DNA of 64,000 nucleotides from Plasmopara viticola (lineage: Eukaryota; Oomycota; Peronosporomycetes; Peronosporales; Peronosporaceae): the NCBI GenBank assembly GCA_001695595.3, contig MBPM02000205.1, forward strand, positions 1-64,000. Reading direction: 5' to 3'. Under the pieces are notes generated by a model that ran no database searches, was not told the origin of the DNA, and saw only the letters and a program-made list of their open reading frames with translations. Of this stretch, positions 11,238 through 21,399 are shown one piece after another; positions within the stretch are counted from its first letter, which is position 1; every line of letters starts with the position of its first letter. Made by a program: the position numbers and the translations under genes.

Positions 11238-11732
11238 AGTGTGACATCATGAAAAAAGTCTTACTGATACTTAGCGCGCAACTGCGCAAGCCTAGGTATT
11301 TCCACCAAATAAACCTTGGCTGTAGAACTTTTATCAGCGATGCGGGTATAGTCATCCAGAGTAAGCTGTGACGTGACTTTAACTCCTGCCTTCGGGTTTG
11401 GGAGCTGGCAACGAGTACTAGTGCTTGTCGATGAAGATTAGTCCTGACTCGTGCATGTTAATGTATCCTAATATTCATTGCTGTGTGTACATTAAGGATA
11501 TTGATCGTTGAAAAGCTTGAAGAACTTTTTTGATTGTTTGTGCTGCAGATAGTAGAGCCACAGAATTCAAACCGTGGATTTTGAATACCGATTTCGCGGT
11601 AAGAATTTTGTGATCGCATGAAGTCTTGGTAATTTTAAAGGGTCGAAGTAAGCCTTATCTCTGTTTGAGACTGCCATCCAGTATTGGCCGCCAATCATGA
11701 GATAGCCCATCATGATTATGCAAGAGTCTTTG

Positions 11733-12055
11733 TATTGTATTGTATTACGTTATCGCGTTGCCAAGTTATGCACGTGCTAGGCTCTATGGCTAGTCCACGG
11801 CATAGAGTGGTTTCCGCATACGTCGGGTCTCGTTCGGCGGGCAGTGCAGCCAGCACCGAGGCCGTGAGGGTCTTCCATTATTTTGTGTAGTTCTGACTTG
11901 GTAAGAGCCCAGGTGGCGCCCTGGTGCTGGAGACCGTCGCGTCGAGGGTGAGACTCGTTAGAGACCTGCAGATGCCCGAGAGCACCTGCTCGAAGCGCGC
12001 GAGCATTTAGCCCCCGCGCTTGGAAGGAGGGCGTCACCCCAACCTTTTCCGAAAA
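11733..12055 (-). mobile_element. Short LINE-derived non-autonomous element, copy 1
   Basis: The 323 bp insertion is flanked by a perfect 12-bp target-site duplication, CAAGAGTCTTTG, at 11721-11732 and 12056-12067. In sense orientation (minus strand) it starts TTTTCGGAAAAGG and ends in a short run of a pentanucleotide (ACAAT-type) tail. It carries the first ~190 bp of the LINE seen at 28.6-29.8 kb fused to short pieces of that LINE's 3' end (the WALTKSEL codons, then the last ~130 bp). The same internal junctions occur in the copies at 38.1 and 53.1 kb, so it spread as a family. It depends on the reverse transcriptase of an intact LINE elsewhere. Confidence 0.92.
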
Positions 12056-12241
12056 CAAGAGTCTTTGCTTTTGTTTAAATTCTTTCGAAATCAATTTGAT
12101 GTACTTTGACTCCAAGAGAATTGGCCGATTTCACGAATTGATCATCCGTCGTCCTTGACAGATTAATGATTCTTTTTTTGGTCATGGTGCTTTATTTTTC
12201 GGCAAGTATAGTATAGCCAACATCAAAATAATTGCATATAG

Positions 12242-13950
12242 TATGTCGTCTGCTTCCAATATTTCTGCTTTCAAACACTCCGTCGAACCAGCTCCAGCTG
12301 AGACGCTCTTCTGAGATACGGAATGGACTTATATTCGAGAATCTGCCAGCAATACTGGTCAGTAAGCGGAGCAAATTCAATTCAATTTTCCGACCATCTC
12401 ATCGCAAGCCGCTTTTGTAAATTGGAAAGAGGCTGTTACCGAGCTTCCGATCAAGCTTTAAATTTTAAATGGCGGATCGGTTCGGTCACTTCGACTGCAG
12501 CCTGTAGGCCAACGCATGGCAAATTATTGATAGTGGTTAAGGTGTTATCGACGAAGTCACTGTCCAAATTAGGTTCATGAGAATGTAAATACAACATCAA
12601 AGGCTCTGACTTAATGGATTATAACACGTAATGTCAAACATGGGCCAAAAAGCAATTTGTATTGTACAAATATTCCACTTTGAAGGCTTAAGGGTAAAAG
12701 CGGAGCAGGGCAATGGCTTGATAGCTAGTCTACTTCGTCGCTTATGACAGCTCCTAGAAGCATGGGTGAATTTGGATTAGCTAACAATTACTCAAACCGG
12801 GAAGCTGCTGAACGATCGCTCTTTACCCCTCTTGACCAACAAGGCTTAAAATTTGCATTCGATATTATGGGACAGAGCGCAAATTTTCAGTCTGTATCTA
12901 AGTTTCAAGTCTAAGTAGCTCCTGTAGGTGCGGCTCGCCATATTACGTTGCGCATTATGTGGCCCGCATTAAGTTGCGCGATATCTGCGAAGAAATGCCT
13001 AATGCAGAAGAATATGCGCAGCTTTATATACCTCAATTATAACAATTCATCTACTAGTTTAATTACAGCTGGCAATGCTGACATGTGGCTCCTTTTAATA
13101 TTGCTACTTTGAGCAATAACCTGGACTTCGGGAACTTTTGCCCAGTTCTGTGAAATTAAAGCAGTGGCGAAACCACTACGGCTTTGTCTGGTGCCCTGCA
13201 TCTATGGTCACGCTTACAATTACTGCCGATGTCAACGATACTCCAACCATTGGAGCTGGTATCACTCCATCGCAATCATTCTCGCGTCTTCTTGTTCCAA
13301 CATACTCCTCGCCTAAGCCATGCGCCGATTATGCACTTGTTCAGAATAAAACGCTCCGCTACTTCGAGTGAAATAACGAATACGTTCACTGTTGCCTCGA
13401 GTGCTTCCTCCACGTGGACTGTCAAAGCGTTTGATCATGCAGCCTGTCATTACCAATCCAGCAGCAGACGCCACTGTGTCGGATAGTCAATCTGTTTCGC
13501 AGCCCCTTCTCGACGGTACCTTCAACGACTAATCCGTTTGCTGCTATATAAATCTTCAGGTCACGGTAAAAAACGATCCTATCTGGAAATTTTCCTGTCA
13601 GTTTCAGTCATGGCTTATTTTTACAAGAGATGGCAACGTCAGGCTGTGATGGTGGCCTTGATGATGTTGCCTCGGCTGGTTTGCTTATCTCAGCGATATA
13701 CTGTGTCGATTTGTTGCTGTTGATATTGGTCGTCGTCTTGCACTTAGAGACGGTGTCAGTAAGAGTATTATTGTGTGTGGTATTTGCAATAAACTACGCT
13801 CTCACGGACTATTACCACGTACGGCGCGAAGTTGTTGCAACAGTGAATACGGCTATAGGTACTGTATCGCAACCAGTGCAACGGCTATGGGTACTGTATC
13901 CCATCCCGTGCAACGCCAAGAACGTAGTTGTTATTAAACCAATTTTCTAA
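12242..13950 (+). pseudogene. Major capsid protein (double jelly-roll type) of the PLV, degraded
   Basis: The reading starts at an ATG at 12242. The first ~200 bp give DTEWTYIRESAS, then a QIQFNFPTISSQAAFVNW segment and ELPIKL. This is the pattern at the start of Polinton and PLV capsid proteins: an aromatic strand, Gln/Phe-rich strand, then hydrophobic strand. The C-terminal half is clearer. From 13200 come TPTIGAGITPSQSFSRLL, ADYALVQNKTLRYFE, SSASSTWTV, then NPAADATVSDSQSVSQP and the diagnostic MATSGCDGGLDDVASAGLL near 13620. VDIGRRLALRDGVSKSIIV follows near 13720. Frame changes occur near 13375, 13470, 13530 and 13690, and several stops lie in the middle third. A 32-bp tandem duplication (13849-13912) sits near the end. 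Role: the major capsid building block. The middle part is assigned by position only. Confidence 0.72.
13849..13912. repeat. 32-bp tandem duplication inside the capsid relic
   Basis: Two near-identical 32-bp units (13849-13880 and 13881-13912; ACGGCTATAGGT in the first, ACGGCTATGGGT in the second). The unit is not a multiple of three, so it adds to the frame damage. Confidence 0.8.
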
Positions 13951-14149
13951 ATCATCTTCAATATACGTATCCTATCCAAAATCAATCATGAGTGGCCATT
14001 TCTCCGATCGTCAGACCAAGTAAAAAGCTTACGATCGCTTTTACAATGCAATGGCGAAAATTAATTTTGCTTAAGACAAAAAGCGAAATACTTTCTTTTT
14101 ATTCAAGACGAATCATTAGACAAGGCAAGCACTGGTTCATTTGCGAAAT

Positions 14150-14900
14150 AATTCTAGCAAGTGATGGCAAAGAACCATGAGTACGGCTATGATGAAATGA
14201 TCGAGAAGATACGCAAAGGACCTAAAGGACATCATTAAGTTATTAATGGTGAAACCAAAACTCCCATCTCAGTAAACAAAAGCATACATACGTACTGACA
14301 TTGATGCTGATGAAAAAATGCCCATTGCACCTGAAGATTCACCAAAAGACTTTTCATAGTGGAGTAAATTGCGTTGCCGAAAAAACTGTCAATACTCGAG
14401 CATACATCAAAGGAAGAAGACTTTAAGGGAGGTGGTGGATGATCGTGTTTTGTATTTGAAAAGCGGGAAAAGTCATCTAGAGGATAATCAATTCGAACAG
14501 ATCAAGAAATGGCTAGTAAGTTTGGTGACATGGTCATGGAAGAACTAGTGAAACTCTCCCAAATAAATGTCCTACTCACAAACGAGCGACAAAAAAGATA
14601 AAAAGGTGCTAAGCGAGCTGAGGCGGGGCCCTCACTTTCTCGACAACTATTTCAAGATGAAAAGAGAAGTGATGACAAAAAAACCAAAGGAGAAGAGAGA
14701 CTGGCGGCGCTAAGTCCTGGCAGAAAAAATGATATACTGACGATAGCAATAGCTACAAAAGTCAATATGCAGTAGTATTCCGGCGAAGCTGTCCACAAAC
14801 ACAAGGACTAATACTGTTTTGAAGATAATGATCTTAACCGCCAAGAAAGTATGAGATGAAACGAGATGGAATCAGGAAAAGCTGAAATGAAAGTCAATGG
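14150..14900 (+). pseudogene. Unidentified PLV gene, heavily decayed
   Basis: Plus-strand coding can be followed across several frames: an acidic/basic start around 14170 (HEYGYDEMIEKIRKGPK), a GETKTPISVNK segment near 14255, and IDADEKMPIAPEDSPKDFS near 14310. A lysine-rich part follows to about 14720. There is no motif I recognise. Its place between the capsid gene and the fibre gene suggests a viral structural or accessory protein. Confidence 0.35.
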
Positions 14901-14954
14901 AATCTTCTTCTAAATTAAGCATTGCTCAAGTGACTTTTTTTCTGACTCATTCAC

Positions 14955-16350
14955 TTATTTTATTTGATGGCAGCAGCATTTAGCGCGCCGAGTTGGGAGT
15001 ATATTGATATCCTTCCAGTTCATTGAAGCCTTCTTCTTTCATACTTTTATTTGGCATGACGCTGACCAATTTTCCCCACATTTTGATTGCATCCTGCTTA
15101 ATCAGTCCAACTTCTACTTTGTTCTCTCCCTTTCAGTTGTTTCTAGTGGTCCAAGGTGATTGAAATAGGTGTTATATTCTTCTTGTGTCGCCCACTGGAA
15201 CTTGTGTATATGGATTGCACACAGAACATGGAAGACGAATATATCATAGAGACCGTGACACTGACTGGGATTGCTTCAAATGTCTCTTTGTCCATTGTAT
15301 TGATAACAAATTGATGCTCCGCCAACACCAACCCTGTAAGAGTCTGATCCATAGACATGCAAAGTGGCCGATGGCGATTCAACTCCAATACCGACTCTAC
15401 CAGCAGAGGTTACTGTAACCATTTGTGTATCAGAACCAAATCGTTGTCGAGAGTAATTCCAAAAAAAATGCACTATTAGTGGAGGTCGTATTGCTTGCAT
15501 TCTTCGTTTAATATCTGAAACAACAGTCGATGCGCTAGACGATTCCATGAAGATCGTCAAGTCGTAGTTAGCAGATCCATCGGTGAGATCATTAAAGGCT
15601 TTAATATAACAGTACTAGAATTTAACGTGAGAGGCGCAGTCCCAAACGAACTGGAGAATGTCGTAACATTAATTTATATACAGTGTCTGAAACAAGGTGA
15701 AGACAGCCACTTGATAGTTTAGGCGACGATCCAGCAGGATTGTTACAGATAGCACGCGCTGAGGTTGCAAGGGTTTATGTATGTAAATACCTTCTAATGT
15801 GTATCTTTTTACTTTTAGCATTAAAGCAAAATCTGTGTGTTTGAGATGTGGAACCAAACTATGTTTATTGTTCCAATTGAAAGTGAATACATCAGCCCTT
15901 GAAGCTGAAACACCTCTGAACTCGGATTATCAATTAATATTCCAGCAATAGATATGTTTTTTTGTTTGATGCTGATGCCGTTCTCGATGCAATGACCAAT
16001 TTATTTGTACCAGAGTCTCGACAGATTTTCATATTTTCACGATCTGCAGTTTCGCCGTAGAATCGCAAATTTTTCGAGCTTGAAGTGCCCAAGGGCATTG
16101 ATCCAACACCTAAACTATAAAATGTCATTGTCTTAGAAGGTAGAGACGAATCGGATGTGATGCCGGTAATATTAGAAAGATCTGTCGCAGTGCTACAATG
16201 CTGAAAGAACCGACATTTAAATTGCTAATCACGGTTGGTGTTGAACACGACTCAGTGATAAATAGCGTTATCGCCTGTGGTTGGTGTTAGATATTTTGTG
16301 AGGTAAGAGCTATTGGATAGCAGGGAGATTTCTGTTGGGGGAAGAGACAT
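14955..16350 (-). pseudogene. Fibre-like protein, possibly with a C-terminal intramolecular-chaperone-like domain
   Basis: The likely start is the ATG at 16350 (MSLPPTEISLL). Downstream minus-strand segments show NLRFYGETADRENMKI and TNKLVIASR near 16000. A typical tail-fibre repeat, GRVGIGVESPSATLHVYG, follows near 15360. Such GIG-x-SP-xLHV repeats occur in phage and viral receptor-binding fibres. Near 15080 the reading VEVGLIKQDAI resembles the conserved VGLIAQ stretch of the endosialidase-type chaperone domain (Peptidase_S74), which trims itself after trimer folding. Several stops and frame changes break the gene. It is divergently transcribed from the ATPase, with almost no gap. Role if intact: host attachment spike. 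Confidence 0.5.
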
Positions 16351-16958
16351 TTTGTCCACAACCAATTTCTCTTATAGTCTTCCCCAGATCAAAGCTGAAG
16401 TGTCTTCCCAAGAACGAGCACTTTGAGCTGCCATTTTGCACCTGCGTGGCCTCTTCTAGTGGTTTAGGGAAGTCAAACACCGTTCTCTACATAATCGCTC
16501 TCTTGGGCAAAAGCTTCACGAAGATCGCCATATGTACAAAGACTTACGAGACACTCTACGATCATCTTGAAGACACTATCGATAACGTTCAGGTCATTAA
16601 AGAGGGCCAAGTTCTAGCAATGAGTGGGTACGATGCAAATTGTTGATCTTAGATGACTTGGTCATAAAGCCAAAAAGAACACAGGCTTAGATTTCGCAGT
16701 GTGGACGTAAGCAGGGCTGGTCGACTCTATTTTGGGATTCCAAAAATGATTCAAATTAATAGTCAGTATTTGTACTCGGGCGAAGTTTAACAAGCCGTGA
16801 TCTGAAGGTCATTTGTCGCGAATTTCTAACTGACATTCCAATCAAAACATTCATCGATCTCTACAAAAGAACAGTCCTTGAAGAGATGAGCACGATATAA
16901 GTAGATATCATCAATCAAAAGATGTACAGGAATGTTATCGAATCAGTCGGCAATTTAT
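16335..16958 (+). pseudogene. A32-like (FtsK/HerA) DNA-packaging ATPase of the PLV
   Basis: The Walker A loop is ASSSGLGKSNT near 16460, followed by the usual strand FTKIAICTK. Walker B is read in a shifted frame near 16640 as LLILDDLV, with the acidic pair that coordinates magnesium. The C-terminal part continues in another frame near 16800 (SLTSRDLKVICREF, then FIDLYKR), a helix pattern typical of Polinton and PLV packaging ATPases. Expected role: pumping genomic DNA into the capsid. One frameshift lies near 16637 and stops follow. The first in-frame codons lack an ATG, so the start is lost or in another frame. It is followed within about 20 bp by the GIY-YIG relic on the same strand. Confidence 0.7.
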
Positions 16959-16969
16959 GAGTCTATCTC

Positions 16970-17470
16970 AAGAGAAGATGTATTAGTATTAAGAAAGACA
17001 TTAGAGTGGCAATTTTGATTAAAAGAATCTGCAACGCTCAGAGCGATTTGTGCTACGTCGGAAGCACTTTGAACAAAAAATTGAAACAACGCTGGAAGTA
17101 TCGCAATCAAAACCATTCCGTGAAATGGTAAATTTTCGAAGTTGCAATCTATCCATTCTTTAAGCAACATGGTATTGATCAATTTAAAATGGTTCTGATT
17201 AAAAAATATGAATATGGAGTTTGTGGTCGCACTCACTTAGAGGCTTATGAGCAGGTGCGGATCTATTGCAAAAGTATCTAAGAGGGCAAATTATCATCAT
17301 AACAGAGATATGATCCAACAATATCGCGACCAGAGCAAGCGGAAGATTGCCAAGAAGAACCAACGATATCGCAGCCAGAACGATGAGACGATCGCCGAGA
17401 AAAAAAAGGAATGGCGGGAGTGAAATAAACAAAAGATTACCAAAAAGGGAAAATTGTAGCGAGAAAATAA
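16970..17470 (+). pseudogene. GIY-YIG endonuclease relic with basic tail (copy 1)
   Basis: The core is seen as CYVGST near 17055, then a KQRWKYR basic segment, KQHGIDQFKMVLIKKY near 17170 (the hGxxxF strand-helix element) and LEAYEQVRIY, which carries the catalytic-type Glu. The GIY half is weak. After a stop the frame continues with a basic repeat (YRDQSKRKIAKKNQRY, ETIAEKKKEWRE), as in iridoviral and Polinton GIY-YIG proteins. Several stops inactivate it. Likely a homing-type or repair nuclease of the virus. Confidence 0.6.
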
Positions 17471-17514
17471 ATGTGGCGGTAGATACACACGAGCAGGACG
17501 ATCTGAGTTAAAAA

Positions 17515-18012
17515 AAAATTGGCGATGGCCAGCCGCTCATTGATTATTCGCTGCTTCTTTTTTATCGCTTGGGGCTCTTTCGCTGCCTCATTTAGAAGCG
17601 AATACTTATCGATAATCCTCAAGAATATCATGTTTTGATATAAAAACGTTAATTTGCTATAGATACCCTGCATCAGGCAATAGGCTAGCGCCTATGAGGT
17701 ATTTATTAAGCATTCGCACTCAACATCTGCATTGGCATATAGGTGCAGGGCCTGATTATTATTTGCGATCGGGTTGTGAAAATTTAGACAAGTGACGACA
17801 ACGCTAGATACATGATCGGTCTGAAGCTTCAAATTACTACTGATTGCATAGACGCTGGTTGTCTGAGCCGCAGGAAATGTAGCTGGGCTAAACCCGATAA
17901 TAGGTTTAAACGCAGCGTTATCAATCTGAAGCCGAGGCGTGTAAGCGGTGACTGGCAAAGTCAGAAAGCCGCTAGTAGCATTGTAGCCCGAGATATTCGT
18001 GACCGATTGCAT
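17515..18012 (-). pseudogene. Penton (minor capsid) protein of the PLV, C-terminal part
   Basis: An ATG at 18012 opens about 106 codons with RLQIDNAAFKPIIGF, TFPAAQ and the diagnostic SSVVVTCLNFHNP strand followed by ALHLY. A new frame from 17673 then gives GIYSKLTFLYQN and LRIIDKYSLL, which match the last strands of single-jelly-roll penton proteins of Polintons and PLVs. The protein would form the capsid vertices. The frame change lies near 17690 and the Lys-rich end is unusual. It is shorter than complete pentons, so the N-terminal part is missing or lies upstream in an unrecognised state. Confidence 0.58.
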
Positions 18013-18059
18013 TGTAAATTGGATTGCATAGCTAGAAGAAATTTAAGAGCATGAGATGA

Positions 18060-19320
18060 AGTAGTATTATTGTCCAGTCGTGATTTTAATCAAATATAAA
18101 TTGTATTGAATAAATCAATTTTAAAGTTAGTTTCTGATGTCTCTTGCTGAATAATTGCCACTAGAGAGCGAAAGTAAAAAGTAGTTATAGTGGAAGCAGT
18201 TGGCTATATGATCTTGAAGCTAATATTTTAACGTTGAGCAGTAATTTTTCACCAAAAGTAGTAGTTGGATATAGATCCTAGTGCAGTGTTATACTGATGA
18301 AAGTCGATGGGCTGTGAGAATCGATATCGAAGCTGGTGAGCAGCCACTTGGTTGCTTAGATCTAACAGAATTCTAAAGTCCATTTTTCAACTTGAAATTA
18401 CTATCCAAAGAAGATAAATGCATCGACGAAAGAGAACTAGACAACAATTAGTGCCTCAAGCAATGAAGATTGATGGATGAGGCGAAGTAGATCATTCGAA
18501 ACAAGTAAGGCCATCCAGAAATGACTACGGCTTGACGAATGTTGAGACACTATCCACTCAGCTCCAGAAAATCAGCTTGCGAAGGAGCAAAAAAAGAAGA
18601 AAGCAGCAACATACATTGATACATCAAAGCTACTAACGTTCGACAGATCTAAGAGATCAAAATCTTCACCAGACGCTTGAAGTGGCTGTAATATAATGCC
18701 GAAAAAACCTTTATTTTTGTATTGCTAGTCAAGAATTGACTTCATTCTAGGTTTTTCAAGTGAAAAATTATCATTTATGTCCTTACACCTTTGAGCATCT
18801 TTAGACGATTGACCAGACCATCCAAAATTGATTATGCGCACTTTCGGACCCGCGTGAAGAAATTTTGCATTTGTTTTTACTGTGTTTTATAAAGTCGCTC
18901 TCAGGCTGATCGAGATGATCAAACAAAGACTTGTCAAAGCCTTGTTTTTGTTCGCCAGAGATCAACGAATGCATACAATACTTGCATTTCTTATATTTAC
19001 GGCTCACGTCAGTCCCTGTGTACCAGCGGTACCAGTGGCTCCGACGCCTGCATCACGAAGCCACACGTGTCTTCGAGTTGAAATTTGATGCTTCTTAAGC
19101 AAGCTTGGAGTCCATGAAATTCCACATAGAATGGACCAGCTTTTCGGTATGGTCTATTCTGGTTTTGCTTCATGATTTCTTCGTATGTTTTATCAAAGAT
19201 GTCAAACTTAAGTTTTTGTCGTTGCCAGTAGTTGTGAAAGTACCACATTCCCGACGGTCTTTAGGTCTGCTTAGCGGAGCTGTAGCGGACTTTGCAGGAG
19301 GTTTGGGTGCGTGATCGTAT
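18060..19320. other. Decayed PLV sequence without a clear gene
   Basis: A minus-strand frame at 19009-19248 (YWQRQKLKFDIFDKTYEEI) looks coding but has no known motif. Next to it another minus-strand frame gives a short Gly-x-x run (GVGATGTAGTQG near 19030), of the collagen-like kind found in some viral proteins. At 18560-18680 plus there is a short Lys-rich end (QKKKKAATYIDTSK). None of these could be tied to a family. Confidence 0.35.
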
Positions 19321-19339
19321 AAACTGTCTCTTTAAAATA

Positions 19340-20293
19340 ATACTTTGGAAGCATTCGCTAGGTTTGCAATCTTGCTGTAGCTCATGTTAGCGGCCATATT
19401 GCTGTGTAGTAATTTGGCGTGTAGATCCTGCTTCTCGCAATTCGTAAGTTTGGCATATGTTGGCGATTAAATCAAATAACAATGTGTCGGGTCAAATTTA
19501 TTGACACCGGCTTTGATGTACTGCATGAAGAGCTTGATAGAACTCGACCAAAGGAGTTGCTTGAATTCGTAGAATCGCATTCACCTGGCTGTCGACTGAA
19601 AGAAGCTTTCTTGACTGCTCTCCAAGCGTTAACGCCAAGAAGTCGAGATAGGAATCGATGAAGATCTTAGTAGTGCTTTCCAACTATATCGGTTGTGGTG
19701 CCATGAGCCAAAGGTTTTTGAAATTATTGAGATGTAAAACGTTTTCTTGGAGATAATTATCAACTTTTTCTAAATTATGAAAAATGCTCGGCTACACCAA
19801 ACGAAGCGGATAATGCACATTCAACCATAATGTGATGCAATCAAACACAAGCCTAAATCAATCAGTTTTATTTGCTTTACCCAGTGCTTCAAACTCAGAT
19901 CGAGATAGAAATATTTTATCAAACGATTTGGTGAGCACCTTTGCAGCTTTACCAGGGACGGACATTAGCTCCCCATAGCTGATGTACTTCTTCTCTTCCG
20001 CTAGCGTCAGTTCGTTGTCCAGCCTCGCAGCTTTGTTCTGCTTACTCAGCTCCTTTTGAAACGCATTGTACTATCCAAAAATATAACGAAATTGGTCCTT
20101 GACCATGTTGCAGATGGCGTTCACTTTGAGTATGAGACTCTCTTTGCTTTTAAAGTGCTCATCAGAAGCGCAAGAATTTTTTGTAAAGCTTGATGAGTTG
20201 TCTGGTGTATAGATATACCGTAGTGTCTGACAAGTTATCATACTTGCTTCCCATTCTACTATCGCGAGTAATAATATTTTTGATTCCATCCAT
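19340..20293 (-). pseudogene. Tyrosine recombinase (integrase) of the PLV
   Basis: The start is an ATG at 20293. The first 44 codons end with LSDTTVYLYTRQLIKLYKKF, the SAM-like core-binding helix pattern of tyrosine recombinases. Frame changes follow. Further segments are SKQNKAARLDNE, EEKKYISYGEL (the WLSYDEL-like linker), then LWLNVHYPLRL near 19830, where an LYTxxPPRR-type helix is expected. Near the end, in another frame, comes LHSNMAANMSYSKI (about 19375), matching the final His...Tyr segment with the nucleophile Tyr. The catalytic Arg of the first box is not seen with confidence. Role: site-specific insertion of the viral genome, used here in place of the rve integrase of true Polintons. 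Confidence 0.55.
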
Positions 20294-20384
20294 ATTGAGT
20301 GTTTAAGATTTACAAAACTTCGACATTTTTGTCTCTCACTCTGTGTATAAGTAGTCTAAATATTCAATTTCGAGGAACAAGGGA

Positions 20385-20840
20385 TTTGCCGTCGCTTGAG
20401 TCACGCGCAGGCTCTTAAGGTCCTACATGGCAAGCACGTTTAACTGAGTCATTCTCAACTGAAAAAAGGCCACACACAATATTTCCTACCTGAAAACTAC
20501 AAGAAGCGAGTGAAGGCTTACAAAACGGGCGAACGGACGATTTTGCAAATGTCTCACGAAGAAGTTCTTCTTCTTCTTTAATAAGGACTAAGCGGCTCTA
20601 GTTTCTGGGATAGTTAATGGAGTGTAATCAAAACTGCTGCAAGAGATTAGTAGCTTCCTCAGAGAAACTGGAAGCGAATTACCTCGGGTCTTCTTGACTG
20701 TGTAGCAACTGCGGTCGGACCTGAAGCCAGCCCTTTGCGCGGATAATTGAAGTCGGTCAGCGGCGCAGGCATGATGTCACCTACCATGACTCGTCGTCGT
20801 TTTAAAGAGGGATCGTTTCGTTTGACTTTGATTATGTTTG
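20385..20840 (+). pseudogene. Small basic X-like virion protein of the PLV
   Basis: The reading RLSHAQALKVLHGKHV, HSQLKKGHTQYFLPENYKKRV and KTGERTILQMSHEEV, followed after stops by SGSSFWDS near 20600, fits a small protein common in Polintons, PLVs and relatives. These start with a repeated 'Gly-Lys, high in Leu/Lys, E-E' module and end in a GGSFW membrane-active-like segment. At least four stops are present. Its role in the virion is inferred, by analogy with adenoviral core or membrane-lytic peptides. Confidence 0.42.
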
Positions 20841-20929
20841 ATCATGATTTTTGAGTCATATAAATACAACAATAGTCATGATCGGCTCACTTTATCAAAT
20901 TGTTTGTAGTATGTTTTTATCTACTCAAA

Positions 20930-21360
20930 CATTGTGTGAGTAGGCATCGTTCTATTTTCAAACGTTAAAGTGAAGGGAAACGAACAAGCAAAATTGCAAT
21001 GTATCCTTACTGGTCCGTACAAGTTTAAGATCATATTGATCAAGTAGTCTGACGTTGCCGATAGACATCAGCTGCATGCTTACGAAGCTTTATGGGGCAA
21101 CACATTTAAGAGAACGTGGGTGAAAAAGGTATCTCCATTTGAACTATCGAAAAGGGAAAAAGAGAGAAAAAATACTAAAAGATATTGGGAAGCGATTAAA
21201 AAAGCTCTAATCGAGAAATGCAAGCAATTCAACGAGGTGAATAAGATAGGCTTGTTGAGAAGGTTACGTGTAAATGCGGTGGTCATTACCAATATAAAGG
21301 CAGAACATACCACTTCACATCTCAGAGGCGCCTCAGATGGCCAGAAGCTCAGTAGAGCCG
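20930..21360 (+). pseudogene. GIY-YIG endonuclease relic with basic tail and zinc-ribbon end (copy 2)
   Basis: The end of a GIY-YIG core is read as KFKIILIK, then RHQLHAYEALW with the Glu position. It is followed by a Lys/Glu-rich helix (KREKERKNTKRYWEAIKKAL) and, after a frameshift near 21265, a CKCGGHYQYKGRTYHF zinc-ribbon-like end. That ending is typical of viral GIY-YIG proteins with basic tails. It is the second such gene in the relic. The N-terminal YIG part was not found. One stop and one frameshift are visible. Confidence 0.55.
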
Positions 21361-21399
21361 GCATTAGCTCAATCTTTCTTTGTCGGTGCGTATGATTAA

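Larger units (their letters stand above)
9895..11350 (-). repeat. Left arm of a ~1.4 kb inverted repeat carrying a CRN-HNH gene
   Basis: This segment matches 23.58-25.03 kb in opposite orientation over the CRN coding region, about 200 bp of its upstream DNA and a 3' hairpin region. Similarity is high in the coding part and fades at both edges, so the borders are approximate. The arms sit outside the block of viral genes at 12.2-23.4 kb. They may be the terminal inverted repeats of that element, or an unrelated inverted duplication. The inner edge is followed by a short LINE-derived insertion at 11.73 kb. Confidence 0.75.
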
